Source of the DNA: WQUF01 sp031549885
Lineage (GTDB): Bacteria > Bacillota > Clostridia > Clostridiales > Clostridiaceae
Direction of reading: 5' to 3'
NCBI GenBank assembly: GCA_031549885.1
Contig: JAVBPD010000028.1
Coordinates: 1 to 42,628 of the forward strand
DNA: 42,628 nt
Below the pieces are notes generated by a model. The model saw nothing but the letters and a program-made list of their open reading frames with translations. It did not search any database and was not told the DNA's origin. Of the stretch, positions 33,715 through 41,992 are shown piece by piece; the stretch's first letter is position 1; every line of letters starts with the position of its first letter. The position numbers and the translations under genes were made by a program.

Positions 33715-34070
33715 ACTGGCTCTTTTTCAGCCCAAGATGAAATATTAGATTCTTTTAATTTATAAATTTCATCTGCTTTTTCTTTTGTTAATCTACCTGA
33801 CTTTATATCTTTATCTAAATTTGACTTTATTTCACTTAAAAGAGTCTCTTTAAACTCATCTATTTTTCCTTTAACATTTAACATGCTGTAAATAGATTTT
33901 CCTTCATCTAATTTACGCTTTAAATCATCTTCTGAAATACTTAAAATTTTAGATGCAACAGTTAAGTCTATGTTGACATTAGTAGCGCTAGTAAAAGATG
34001 AAAAGTTTATAGAAAAGGCTATTAAAATAAAAACAATTTTAAAAATTCTTATAAAACTTTTTTTACTCAT
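33699..34070 (-). CDS. Small secreted protein with one helical repeat (DUF2680/YckD-like)
   Basis: A 123-residue protein with a signal peptide (IFKIVFILIAFSINFSSFTSA, cleavage near 29). One copy of a roughly 70-residue repeat follows: ASKILSISEDDLKRKLDEGKSIY, then FKETLLSEIKSNLDKDIKSG, then RLTKEKADEIY. The LxISxxDLKxxLDxGKS helix pair followed by GRLTxEKA is common in exported proteins of Firmicutes whose function is unknown. It lies 33 bases after a two-repeat paralogue and is surely co-transcribed. AAGGAG lies 6 bases before the ATG. Confidence 0.75.
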   Translation of the reverse strand: MSKKSFIRIFKIVFILIAFSINFSSFTSATNVNIDLTVASKILSISEDDLKRKLDEGKSIYSMLNVKGKIDEFKETLLSEIKSNLDKDIKSGRLTKEKADEIYKLKESNISSWAEKEPVKLNK

Positions 34071-34103
34071 AATTTTCTCCTTAAAATAAAATTTACTTTA
34101 AAT

Positions 34104-34823
34104 TTAGTCTACCTTTTCACCATTCCATTTATTCATTTTGTTTTTAAACTTACTTAATTTTTCAGTAGCTTTTTCAGTTGTAAGTCTTCCCTCTTTTATT
34201 TCTTTATCTAATTGTTTTTTATATTCTTCAGTTAACTTAGCTTTAAAAACATCTAATTTTCCAGCAGCTTTTAAAATTTCCCCTAAGCTTTTTCCAGAAT
34301 CTAGCTCTTTTTTTAAATCATTTTCACTAATTCCTAAAATGCCAGATGCTATTTTTATATAGTTTTCTTTTTCTAAAAATGTATTTTCATGAGAACCAAA
34401 AGGTTCGCTACCATCCCATGAATCTATTTTAGATTTTTTGTGTTTGTATATTTTTTGTGCTTTTTCTTTTGTAAGTCTTCCTTTTTTCACTTCATCATCT
34501 AAATGTTTATTTAGTTCTTCTAAAACTTTATCTTTAAACTCTTGAATTTTTTTCGCATCTTTTAAAAGATCATAAAGGGAGGTGCCTTCTTCTATTTGTT
34601 TTTTTAAAATTTCTTCAGGAATGTTTAATATTTCAGCAGCAATGGAAATGTTTCTAGATTTATTGTAATCCTCATGTTCATTGTTATGTTTTTTATTTTT
34701 TTTTGAAAATATGCTTTGGGTATTTGTTTCTATATTTTCTGTTAAAGCAAATGTATAAAGGCTTGAGGATAACATGCATATAATTGAAAATAATATTATT
34801 TTTGTAGAGTTATTTTTTTTCAT
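34104..34823 (-). CDS. Secreted protein with two helical repeats, paralogue of the next gene
   Basis: A 239-residue protein. The signal peptide runs to about residue 28 (IILFSIICMLSSSLYTFAL). Two copies of the roughly 75-residue repeat follow, at about 58-135 (AAEILNIPEEILKKQIEEGTSLY, then GRLTKEKAQKIY) and 155-235 (ASGILGISENDLKKELDSGKSL, then GRLTTEKATEKL). The smaller gene downstream carries one copy, so the pair and the internal repeat come from duplications. Divergent from a two-component system 173 bases away, whose regulator may control it (inference). Highly charged helices suggest binding to cell-envelope polymers or to the sensor. Confidence 0.75.
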   Translation of the reverse strand: MKKNNSTKIILFSIICMLSSSLYTFALTENIETNTQSIFSKKNKKHNNEHEDYNKSRNISIAAEILNIPEEILKKQIEEGTSLYDLLKDAKKIQEFKDKVLEELNKHLDDEVKKGRLTKEKAQKIYKHKKSKIDSWDGSEPFGSHENTFLEKENYIKIASGILGISENDLKKELDSGKSLGEILKAAGKLDVFKAKLTEEYKKQLDKEIKEGRLTTEKATEKLSKFKNKMNKWNGEKVD

Positions 34824-34995
34824 AATTTCTCCTTTGTTTATGATTAATAATTGTGATGGAATTGTTAAATATGATTGAGGAATTATACAAAACTCTGGAA
34901 ATTTATTTAATTGTATATGATAATAAAAGTATGTATTTATATTTTTTCAATTTTATTTACTTTTTATTCAATTATTAAAAGATAGGTGGATTATT
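34824..34995. promoter_or_regulatory. Divergent promoter region between secreted proteins and two-component system
   Basis: AT-rich region of 172 bases. Leftward, a TATAAT (34882-34887 on the plus strand as ATTATA) has no good -35 box, the usual look of an activator-dependent promoter. Rightward, TTGTAT (34911-34916) with a 17-base spacer and TATTTA is plausible for the regulator gene. Three GGAA-containing words (GATGGAATTG, GAGGAATTAT, CTGGAAATTT) lie about 20 bases apart and could be regulator sites. Confidence 0.35.
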
Positions 34996-35679
34996 ATGGC
35001 AAAATTATTACTGATTGATGACGATCCTCAAATTAGAAGATTAATTAAAACTTTTGCTGAAAACGAAGGTCATATTTGTACTGAAGCTGAGAATGGAGCT
35101 ATTGGTCTGCAAAAATTTAAAGAATCAGATTTTGATATAGTGATTTTAGATGTAATGATGCCAGTTATGGATGGTTGGGATACTTTATCAAAAATCAGAG
35201 AAATAAGCAACATTCCTGTTATACTTTTAACTGCAAGAGGAGAGGAATATGATCGTTTATTTGGGTTTGGTCTTGGAGCAGATGATTTCGTGCCAAAGCC
35301 TTTTTCAAGTTTAGAGCTTCTTGCAAGAGTTAAGGCACTTTTAAAAAGAAGCAAAATTCACGAAAAGGAAAGCACAGAATTAACTTTTGGATCTCTTTCA
35401 ATAAACGAAATATCAAGAACTGTTAAAATAGATTCGGAAAAAATTAGTTTAACTCCAAAAGAATATGATTTACTTTTATATCTTTCTAAACACCCAAATC
35501 AGGTTTTTTCTAGAGAACAGCTTTTAAATAATGTTTGGGGATATGATTTTTTTGGTGACGCCAGGACAGTTGACACTCATATAAAATCCTTAAGAGATAG
35601 AATTAAAAAATACAGAGGTTGTATTGTTACAGTTTGGGGTGTTGGATATCGCTTTGAATTTAAAGAGGCTTCTAAATGA
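34996..35679 (+). CDS. OmpR-type response regulator
   Basis: A 227-residue regulator. The receiver domain (1-118) has the acidic pocket at D8-D10, phospho-acceptor D52 in VILDVMMPVMDGW, and K104 region DDFVPKPFS. The OmpR/PhoB winged helix (130-224) has SLTPKEYDLLLYLSKHPNQVFSR and DARTVDTHIKSLRDRIKK. AGGTGG precedes the ATG. It overlaps the sensor kinase gene by ATGA. Confidence 0.95.
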   Translation: MAKLLLIDDDPQIRRLIKTFAENEGHICTEAENGAIGLQKFKESDFDIVILDVMMPVMDGWDTLSKIREISNIPVILLTARGEEYDRLFGFGLGADDFVPKPFSSLELLARVKALLKRSKIHEKESTELTFGSLSINEISRTVKIDSEKISLTPKEYDLLLYLSKHPNQVFSREQLLNNVWGYDFFGDARTVDTHIKSLRDRIKKYRGCIVTVWGVGYRFEFKEASK

Positions 35680-37076
35680 GCCGATTGACTTTAAAACTTT
35701 GGGCTAGCATGATGATTTTAATATTCATTGCCATTGGTTTTTTGTGGACAGTTCAAATGGTATTTCTTCAACCTTATTATGATTCATTGGCTTTTAATGA
35801 GATTAAAACTAAATTTAGCGAGTTATATAAAAATTCTGATAATATAAACGAATTACAAACATCTCTTAATGAAAATTTTCCAAAAAATATGCTAACATAT
35901 CCTTTTTCAAAAGATAACTTAAGTGATTTAGTAATTTATGCAAATCTTAGTGTTAGTTTTGGTGAACAAGTTGCTAGGCTCATACTAGGTTGTGCTCAAA
36001 ATGCTTTAGATGGAGTTTCATTTCAAAATTTTATCAATATACATAATTCAGCTGATAAATTATTGCTAATTGTTACTCCTGTAGAGTTTTCTCAATCTGA
36101 GCATTATGCTGTTGTCATTCTTCAAAGAATAAGCAGTGTAACATCTGTCCAAAATGTGTTAAAAAACCAATTAACAGTTTTAAGCTTTGTCTTAATAACT
36201 GCATCATTTATCTTAAGTTTACTTCTTGCAAGATTCTTCACAAAGCCAATTTTAGCCATAAATAAAACTGTAAATAGAATAGCAGATGGTGATTTAGAAG
36301 CATCTGCAAATGTTAAACAAAAAGATGAGCTTGGAGAATTATCTCATTCTGTTGACAACCTTTCTAAATCTTTAAAGAAAGTAGAAGTATTAAGAAAAGA
36401 ACTTATAGCAAATGTATCGCATGAATTAAAATCCCCTCTTTCTTTAATAAGAGGATATGCAGAGCTTGTTCGTGAAATTTCTTGGAAAAACGAAAAAGAT
36501 AGAAATGATAATTTAAATTTAATAATAGATGAATCTCAAAGAATGAGCGTTATGGTTAATGATATTTTAGATTATTCTTTAATACAATCGGGATATTTAA
36601 CACTTAAGACAGAAATTTTACAACTTGATTATATAATAAATGATGCTGCTCTTGAAGCACAAAAACAAGGAGAAAAATTTTCATTAGAAGTTGTAATAAA
36701 TAATCAAACACCAAGTGTAAGTGTTTGTGTTGATAATATCAAGATACATCAAGTTTTCAGAAATTTATTAAACAATGCTATAAATCACAGCATCGATGGA
36801 GAAAAAATAAAGATTAACTCTTTTTTTGTAAATGGCGATATAAGAATTCAAATTTGCAATAAAGGGGATCCTATTTCTGAAGAAGATAGGTTTTTAATTT
36901 GGGAAAGATATCATAGAGCACAGCATCAAGGTGGCAGAAAGCAAGGAACAGGCCTTGGGCTTTCAATTGTAAAAACCATATGCGATGCCCATAATATGAC
37001 TTATGGAGTAGATTATATCGATGGAAATAACGTGTTTTGGTTCCAAATACCTATGAAAAGGGTTATATTTAATTAA
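35676..37076 (+). CDS. Membrane sensor histidine kinase
   Basis: A 466-residue kinase. First membrane helix about 7-30, extracellular sensor about 31-165, second helix about 166-186, HAMP (about 187-240). HisKA has H249 in ANVSHELKSPLSLIRGY, and HATPase has FRNLLNNAINHS (N box) and QGTGLGLSIVKTICDAHN (G2 box). The extracellular part of about 135 residues has no domain I recognise. Likely partner of the regulator just upstream, and perhaps of the divergent secreted repeat proteins. Confidence 0.93.
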   Translation: MSRLTLKLWASMMILIFIAIGFLWTVQMVFLQPYYDSLAFNEIKTKFSELYKNSDNINELQTSLNENFPKNMLTYPFSKDNLSDLVIYANLSVSFGEQVARLILGCAQNALDGVSFQNFINIHNSADKLLLIVTPVEFSQSEHYAVVILQRISSVTSVQNVLKNQLTVLSFVLITASFILSLLLARFFTKPILAINKTVNRIADGDLEASANVKQKDELGELSHSVDNLSKSLKKVEVLRKELIANVSHELKSPLSLIRGYAELVREISWKNEKDRNDNLNLIIDESQRMSVMVNDILDYSLIQSGYLTLKTEILQLDYIINDAALEAQKQGEKFSLEVVINNQTPSVSVCVDNIKIHQVFRNLLNNAINHSIDGEKIKINSFFVNGDIRIQICNKGDPISEEDRFLIWERYHRAQHQGGRKQGTGLGLSIVKTICDAHNMTYGVDYIDGNNVFWFQIPMKRVIFN

Positions 37077-37110
37077 AAGTGTGATCTTGATTAATTGATC
37101 ACACTTTTTG
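37075..37110 (+). terminator. Terminator of the two-component operon
   Basis: Perfect 12-bp stem AAAAGTGTGATC / GATCACACTTTT with a 10-base loop and T run, overlapping the stop codon of the kinase gene. Confidence 0.9.
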
Positions 37111-37116
37111 TAAAAA

Positions 37117-37195
37117 AGACAAACAGAGCGTTTAATTATAAGAAGATTTGATTCTTCTAATGGGAAAGATCTATATGAATATTTAAATATTATTC
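37117..37195 (+). pseudogene. 5' remnant of a GNAT acetyltransferase gene, copy of 41449-41523
   Basis: Bases 37120-37158 are identical, 39 of 39, to 41452-41490, the start of the intact acetyltransferase gene. The next 30 bases match at 23 positions, with mostly silent changes (TTA/CTA, TAC/TAT) and two residue changes (Asp to Asn, Trp to Gly). The start codon has become AGA and similarity ends after about 24 codons. It is therefore a decayed, truncated paralogue. Together with the intact gene it brackets the darTG-methyltransferase-AP2 block. Confidence 0.85.
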
Positions 37196-37242
37196 AATTC
37201 AGCATATTCGTAGAAATTCCTCTAATAATAATAAAAGAATAT

Positions 37243-37271
37243 TTGTTCGTATATATAAATTATGATATAAT
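37243..37271 (+). promoter_or_regulatory. Promoter of darTG
   Basis: TTGTTC, 17-base spacer, TATAAT, about 50 bases before the darT start. Overlaps an AT-rich alternating stretch. Confidence 0.6.
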
Positions 37272-37320
37272 AATATCAAGAAATTAGATTAGATTATTTT
37301 ATAAATTGGAAGGATATATT

Positions 37321-37941
37321 ATGGGATATGAAGAAGATTTTTATGTATTGACAAAACGAAGAGTTCTTTATAATATAATGCCTTTAATAAATATACCATC
37401 AGTTCTTACTCATGGAATTTTATCATATAATGAGAGCTTAAAATATAAACATGAATCTATAGCAATGAATGAAGTTCAAGAAAGAAGAAATAAGGTAGTT
37501 ACAAACGGAATGCCTTTACATTCATATGCAAATTTATATTTTGATCCTCGAAATCCGATGATGTACATAAGAAAAGATAAATCTAAGGAACTATGTATAT
37601 TAGCTATAAATGCAATTGTACTTAACTTTCAAGGAGTTGTAATCACAGATAGAAATGCTTCTTCCAATTGGGCAAATTTTCTACAACCTTCTGAAATGTT
37701 ATTTTATTTAAATTTTGAAACTATATACATGAAAAATTGGAACCATTCTAATGAAATTAAAAAATATGAACAAAAAAGTCAAAAATGTGCTGAAATACTT
37801 ATTCCTAATTCTATACCTACTAAATACATAGTTGGAGCTTATGTGGTTAACAAAGAAATAGAAGAAAAATTAAGATCATACGGGTTTGAAAGACAAATTA
37901 AAATTGATAGTTATTTATTTTTCTGCGAGGAGGTGAAATGA
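37321..37941 (+). CDS. darT: DarT-type DNA ADP-ribosyltransferase toxin
   Basis: A 206-residue DarT (DUF4433) protein. DarT enzymes attach ADP-ribose from NAD to thymidine bases in single-stranded DNA and block replication. Family features seen: NIPSVLTHGILSYNES near the N-terminus, QERRNKVV with the NAD-contacting arginine (R55/R56), LHSYANLYFDPRNPMMY with H67 and the conserved N-Y-F block, and the likely catalytic E158 in CAEILIPNSIPTKYI, close to E160 of the Thermus enzyme. An upstream TTG start overlaps the GGAAGG ribosome binding site and is rejected in favour of the ATG. Directly followed by its antitoxin gene. Active-site residues look intact. Confidence 0.9.
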   Translation: MGYEEDFYVLTKRRVLYNIMPLINIPSVLTHGILSYNESLKYKHESIAMNEVQERRNKVVTNGMPLHSYANLYFDPRNPMMYIRKDKSKELCILAINAIVLNFQGVVITDRNASSNWANFLQPSEMLFYLNFETIYMKNWNHSNEIKKYEQKSQKCAEILIPNSIPTKYIVGAYVVNKEIEEKLRSYGFERQIKIDSYLFFCEEVK

Positions 37942-39041
37942 TGAAAATTCTAATAGGAAATATTTTCGAAAGTAAAGTAAAAACTTTAGTTAACACAGTA
38001 AATTGTGTTGGTGTTATGGGAAAAGGTCTTGCTGAAGAATTTAAAAAAAGATACCCAAAAATGTATAACGAATATGTAATTCTTTGCCAAAATAAAAAAA
38101 TAAAACCAGGTGAGCCATATTATTATGAGAATTTAGGTACATCAATAATCAATTTCCCAACAAAAAACCATTGGAGATCTCCTTCGAAACTATCATATAT
38201 TATTGAAGGCTTAAAATGGTTTAACGAAAATTATGAATCTCTTGGAATAAAATCAATTGCATTTCCTCCACTAGGATGCGGAAATGGGGGATTAGATTGG
38301 AATGTAATTGGACCAATAATGTATAATGAACTTAAAGATTTACCTATAGAGATTGAGATATATGCACCATATGGAACAAAAAACCATGAGTTAACATTAG
38401 ATTATTTGATTAAAAATTTAATAAATAATCCCAATGATATTTTAGGTATAAAAAACATAGGTTTTAACAAAAATTGGTTTTTAATATTAGAAACAATAAA
38501 TAGACTTAATAAAAGAAAATATGTACTATCTGTGGGGCGTACGGTTTTTCAAAAAATTTGTTATGTTTTAACATTATCAGGAGTTAAAACAGGATTTAAA
38601 TTTGTAAAGGGTACTTATGGACCTTATTGCAAAGATGTAAACATCGCAATTACGGCATTTTCTAATGCTAATTTAATTAGAGAAAAGCTTATTGGAAATA
38701 TGATTGAAATGCAAGTAACAGATAATTTTCAATTTAATCAGAATGATTTTACTTCACATGACATAGATATGTTAAAAAGAACTGTGGATTTGTTTTCGCG
38801 TATCAAAAACACTGATCAAGCTGAATTAATTTCAACTATTATTTTTTCCTTCGAAATACTTTCAAATGACAATTTAGATGTTACAGAAAATGATGTATAT
38901 GAATATATTTTAGAGTGGAAGCCTAAATGGAAAGAAGAAAAAGAAGAAGAGCTTCAAGCTGCAATTAGAGCGCTTGCAGCATTTAACTTTATTTCACCTA
39001 AATATAGTGAAAACTTCCTTTCAACAGATGTATTAATTTAA
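37941..39041 (+). CDS. darG: DarG-type macrodomain antitoxin
   Basis: A 366-residue DarG. The N-terminal macrodomain (1-150) removes ADP-ribose from DNA. It shows NTVNCVGVMGKGLAEEFKKRYP (N21), FPTKNHWRSPSKL with the conserved catalytic lysine K75, and PPLGCGNGGLDW. The C-terminal part (about 155-366) carries the DarG pattern QKICYVLTLSGVKTGFKFVK, then GTYGPYCKDVN, a winged-helix-like domain that binds DarT directly. Full length, no damage. Two ATGs are adjacent: the second (37941) is seven bases from AGGAGG and preferred; the first overlaps the darT stop. Tight coupling is usual for toxin-antitoxin pairs. Confidence 0.92.
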   Translation: MKILIGNIFESKVKTLVNTVNCVGVMGKGLAEEFKKRYPKMYNEYVILCQNKKIKPGEPYYYENLGTSIINFPTKNHWRSPSKLSYIIEGLKWFNENYESLGIKSIAFPPLGCGNGGLDWNVIGPIMYNELKDLPIEIEIYAPYGTKNHELTLDYLIKNLINNPNDILGIKNIGFNKNWFLILETINRLNKRKYVLSVGRTVFQKICYVLTLSGVKTGFKFVKGTYGPYCKDVNIAITAFSNANLIREKLIGNMIEMQVTDNFQFNQNDFTSHDIDMLKRTVDLFSRIKNTDQAELISTIIFSFEILSNDNLDVTENDVYEYILEWKPKWKEEKEEELQAAIRALAAFNFISPKYSENFLSTDVLI

Positions 39042-39175
39042 TAAAGAAGTGTGATATTTATAAGAAAACCTAAAATAATTTTCGCTTTTTCACACCACTC
39101 TAGATATGTTTTATAAACAGTTTCCCCAAACATAGCAGGATAAATACTTCCAAAACTACCATTCCAAAAGCATTT
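39038..39175 (-). pseudogene. Remnant of a PadR-family regulator gene
   Basis: A minus-strand frame without a start codon reads CFWNGSFGSIYPAM, then FGETVYKTYLEWCEKAKIIL, and stops within the darG stop region. The first block matches the PadR signature (YFWxxSxGxIYPxL) and the second the C-terminal PadR helix, but the roughly 100 residues between are missing, and upstream there is an in-frame stop. It looks like a PadR gene with a large internal deletion. PadR regulators often sit by ABC exporters or stress genes. Short, so the family call is moderate. Confidence 0.5.
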
Positions 39176-39258
39176 TAAGGTGGTATTAATGTAGTTTTAT
39201 CCATAAAAAAATGCTAAACTAAAATAAATAATATTTTTTATAAACTATGGAGGTTTAT

Positions 39259-39918
39259 ATGGTTGAATCAAAGGGTTGGGAATGGGAAAATGCAGAAAAG
39301 TCTATTTGGCTCATACCAGCTGAGGATTGTGTTTATTTAACATACAAATGGAAAGAGCTTAACTATAAAGATATATTGGATTTAGGTACCGGTCTTGGTC
39401 GCCATGCAATATATTTTTCTAAACACGGGTTTAATGTTAGTGCAGTTGATATTTCAGAATACGGAATAAGGCATTTAGATTCATGGGCTAAAGAGAAAGA
39501 ATTTAATATAAATACAAAGGTCTGTGATATGTTATCTTTACCTTATTCAGATAATTCATTTGACTGCATTTTTGCATGGCACGTAATTTCTCATTCTGAT
39601 ACTATTGGAGTTAAAAAAGCTATTTTTGAAGTTGAAAGAGTGCTAAAACCTAATGGAGAAGTGTTCTTAACATTTTGCTCAAAAGAATCAACTGATTACA
39701 ATGAAACATCAGAACTTACCAAAGTAGATGAAAACACTATTATAAGAAATACAGACCCTGAAAAAGGTGTTCCACATTTTTTTGCAAGCTTAAATGATAT
39801 TAAGGATTTATTATACAATTTTAATATTGAAAAGATTAGACAAATTGAATATTGTAATTTAGATTTAAATAATGATAAAAGGCGCTTATATTATTATGTG
39901 AATGCAAAGCTAAAATAA
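39259..39918 (+). CDS. Class I SAM-dependent methyltransferase
   Basis: A 219-residue methyltransferase. Motif I is ILDLGTGLGRHAIYFSKHG (residues 39-57), the acidic strand-2 end is VSAVDIS, motif IV is FDCIFAWHVISHSD, followed by VERVLKPNGEVFLTFCSKES. There are no DNA-methyltransferase DPPY/NPPY or PC motifs, so it acts on a small molecule or a protein. The ATG 12 bases upstream overlaps the GGAGG ribosome binding site, so the second ATG is chosen. It lies 217 bases after darG in the same direction. A part in the darTG cassette is unproven. Confidence 0.85.
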   Translation: MVESKGWEWENAEKSIWLIPAEDCVYLTYKWKELNYKDILDLGTGLGRHAIYFSKHGFNVSAVDISEYGIRHLDSWAKEKEFNINTKVCDMLSLPYSDNSFDCIFAWHVISHSDTIGVKKAIFEVERVLKPNGEVFLTFCSKESTDYNETSELTKVDENTIIRNTDPEKGVPHFFASLNDIKDLLYNFNIEKIRQIEYCNLDLNNDKRRLYYYVNAKLK

Positions 39919-40049
39919 TAAAGAATTCTATATTACCTAAAAGCAAGCAGCAATTCCTCTCACCACTTTGTCATATTTTTTTGTTTTAAACATATTATTT
40001 ATAAATATTGAGAGTTTAAGCAATTAATTTTATAGGAGATTTAATAGAA

Positions 40050-41447
40050 ATGGTTAATGCTGTTGATCTAAAAAATAAGCAATTTGGTAGGCTCACTGCA
40101 ATAGAGGCTACTGATAAAAGACTTGATAATAAGGTAGTTTGGAAATGCAGTTGCAAGTGTGGAAATATTGTTTATGTTAAAAGCACAAGTTTGACTAAGG
40201 GTGAAAAAAAAAGCTGTGGATGCCTTAAAGATAAAAGTGATGAAATAAGAGGTAAAACTTTTGGGTTTTTAACAGCATTGGAAATTTCAGATAAAAGAAT
40301 TAATGGATATTTTGCATGGAAATGCAGTTGCAAATGTGGAAATATTGTTACTGTTAGAGTTGATAAATTATTAAAAGGCACAAAAACAGATTGTGGATGT
40401 GTTGTAAAAAGCAACCTCCCAGATTTAACTGGCAAAACTTTTGGAAAGTTAACTGCTCTTGAGCTTGTCAGACATGAAACTACTGGTTTAGCTGTTTGGA
40501 AATGTCAATGTTCTTGTGGTAATATTGTGTATTTTAATAGAAAAAAATTAACAAGTGGACAAAAGATAAGCTGTGGATGTCACAAAGAAGAATTGAAAGA
40601 TATAACTGGTAAAACATATAATAAACTCACTGCCCTTGAGCCAACAAATGAAATAAAACATGGATGTAGACTTTGGAAATGTAGATGCCAATGTGGGAAT
40701 ATTGCCTATGCTTCAAAGCTTTATTTAGAAAAGGGTTTAGTAAAAAGCTGTGGGTGTCTTAAGATTAAAACAGAAGAAATAAAAGGGAAAATATTTGGCA
40801 ATCTAACTGCTATAGAGCCTACAAAAGAAAGAAAGGACGGCTGTGTTATTTGGAAATGCATATGCAGCTGTGGAAATTTTGCTTATGTTAAAAGCATAGA
40901 TTTGTTAAATGGCAAAGCTATAAGTTGCGGATGTATCTTAGTTAAGAAAAAAACTAGGATGGTGGATTTAACTGGACAAACTTTTAATAGATTAACAGTA
41001 ATATGCGATAGCAAAAAAAGAACATCATATTCAGGCGATGTAATTTGGAAATGTAAATGTGAATGTGGTAATATTGTTTATGTAAGAAGCAATTTATTAA
41101 GAACAGGAAAAGCTGGCAGTTGTGGCTGTTTCAAAAGAGATCTGTTCAAGGTGAATTCAAGAAAATATATGGAAAAAAATTGCGTTGAAAATACAAATTT
41201 AAATACTATCTCAATTAAAAAACCAAATAAAAATAACAAAATTGGTATAAGAGGAGTTATCTATGAAGACAAAAAAAATACATATTTAGCTTATATAAGG
41301 TTTCAGAAAAAAACTTATAGATTGGGTAGTTTTTCAACTAAAGAAGAAGCAAAACAAGTAAGAAAAGAGGCTGAAGAACATATATTTGGCACATTTCTTG
41401 AATGGTATTACTCAAGACAAAAAGAGGAAATTAAAACTGAGGTGTAA
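40050..41447 (+). CDS. Six-repeat zinc-ribbon-like protein with C-terminal AP2-like DNA-binding domain
   Basis: A 465-residue protein. Residues about 4-370 are six tandem copies of a roughly 60-residue unit: [GKT]F-x2-LTA-[IL]-E, then WKCxCxCGNIxYV, then L-x2-G-x4-SCGC. Each unit has five cysteines (C-x-C-x-C-G ... C-G-C), fit to hold a zinc ion. After a linker comes GIRGVIYEDKKNTYLAYIRF and KKTYRLGSFSTKEEAKQVRKEA, the pattern of the AP2/ERF domain found in phage and mobile-element HNH endonucleases and regulators. No HNH motif is seen. Single-unit proteins of this type occur in phages; six in a row is unusual. AGGAGAT lies 11 bases before the ATG. It ends one base before the acetyltransferase gene. 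Function unknown; DNA binding is inferred. Confidence 0.8.
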   Translation: MVNAVDLKNKQFGRLTAIEATDKRLDNKVVWKCSCKCGNIVYVKSTSLTKGEKKSCGCLKDKSDEIRGKTFGFLTALEISDKRINGYFAWKCSCKCGNIVTVRVDKLLKGTKTDCGCVVKSNLPDLTGKTFGKLTALELVRHETTGLAVWKCQCSCGNIVYFNRKKLTSGQKISCGCHKEELKDITGKTYNKLTALEPTNEIKHGCRLWKCRCQCGNIAYASKLYLEKGLVKSCGCLKIKTEEIKGKIFGNLTAIEPTKERKDGCVIWKCICSCGNFAYVKSIDLLNGKAISCGCILVKKKTRMVDLTGQTFNRLTVICDSKKRTSYSGDVIWKCKCECGNIVYVRSNLLRTGKAGSCGCFKRDLFKVNSRKYMEKNCVENTNLNTISIKKPNKNNKIGIRGVIYEDKKNTYLAYIRFQKKTYRLGSFSTKEEAKQVRKEAEEHIFGTFLEWYYSRQKEEIKTEV

Positions 41448-41448
41448 A

Positions 41449-41979
41449 ATGCAAACAGAGCGTTTAATTATAAGAAGATTTGATTCTTCTGATTGGAAAG
41501 ATTTATACGAATACTTATCTGACGAAAAAGTTGCTAAATATGAACCATATGAAGTATTTACAGAAGAAGGATGCAAAACTGAAGCAATAAATCGCAGCAA
41601 AGATCGTAGATGCTGGGCTGTGTGCTTAAAGGATTCTGGCAAATTAATTGGCAATGTTTATTTATCTAAACTAGATTTTAACACATGGGAGCTTGGATAT
41701 GCATTTAACGTTAATTATCAAGGAATGGGATATGCTACAGAAGCTTCTTATGCTTTAGTTGATGATGTTTTTAAAAACCACAATGCACATCGAGTTAGTG
41801 CAATGTGCAATCCATTAAATGAATCCTCTTGGAAGCTTCTTGAAAGACTTGGCATGCGTCGTGAGGGGTATCTAATTAAAAATATCTATTTTAAAAAAGA
41901 TAAAGAAAACAAACCAATTTGGTGTGATACTTATGAATATGGAATTTTAGCATCAGAATGGTTAAAAACATCATATTAA
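41449..41979 (+). CDS. RimJ/RimL-type GNAT acetyltransferase
   Basis: A 176-residue GNAT protein of the RimJ/RimL branch: TERLIIRRFDSSDWKDLYEYL at the start, WELGYAFNVNYQGMGYATEA (acetyl-CoA loop) and NPLNESSWKLLERLGMRREG (last helix). These proteins acetylate protein N-termini, antibiotics or small amines; the target is unknown. Its ATG comes one base after the stop of the six-repeat protein gene. A reading extended 21 codons upstream overlaps that gene and is rejected because MQTERLIIRRF is the usual family start. A decayed copy of its 5' end lies 4.3 kb upstream. Confidence 0.88.
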   Translation: MQTERLIIRRFDSSDWKDLYEYLSDEKVAKYEPYEVFTEEGCKTEAINRSKDRRCWAVCLKDSGKLIGNVYLSKLDFNTWELGYAFNVNYQGMGYATEASYALVDDVFKNHNAHRVSAMCNPLNESSWKLLERLGMRREGYLIKNIYFKKDKENKPIWCDTYEYGILASEWLKTSY

Positions 41980-41992
41980 TTTGTATAACACA

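Noticed and set aside
34138..34362. Plus-strand frames of 60-150 codons opposite real genes (for example at 34138, 35070, 25361, 6180)
   Set aside because: All lie antisense to genes with recognised domains and have no ribosome binding sites.
39919..40049. Minus-strand tail reading DKVVRGIAACF in the gap before the AP2 protein gene
   Set aside because: Eleven residues before a stop and no recognisable family; too short to call a remnant.
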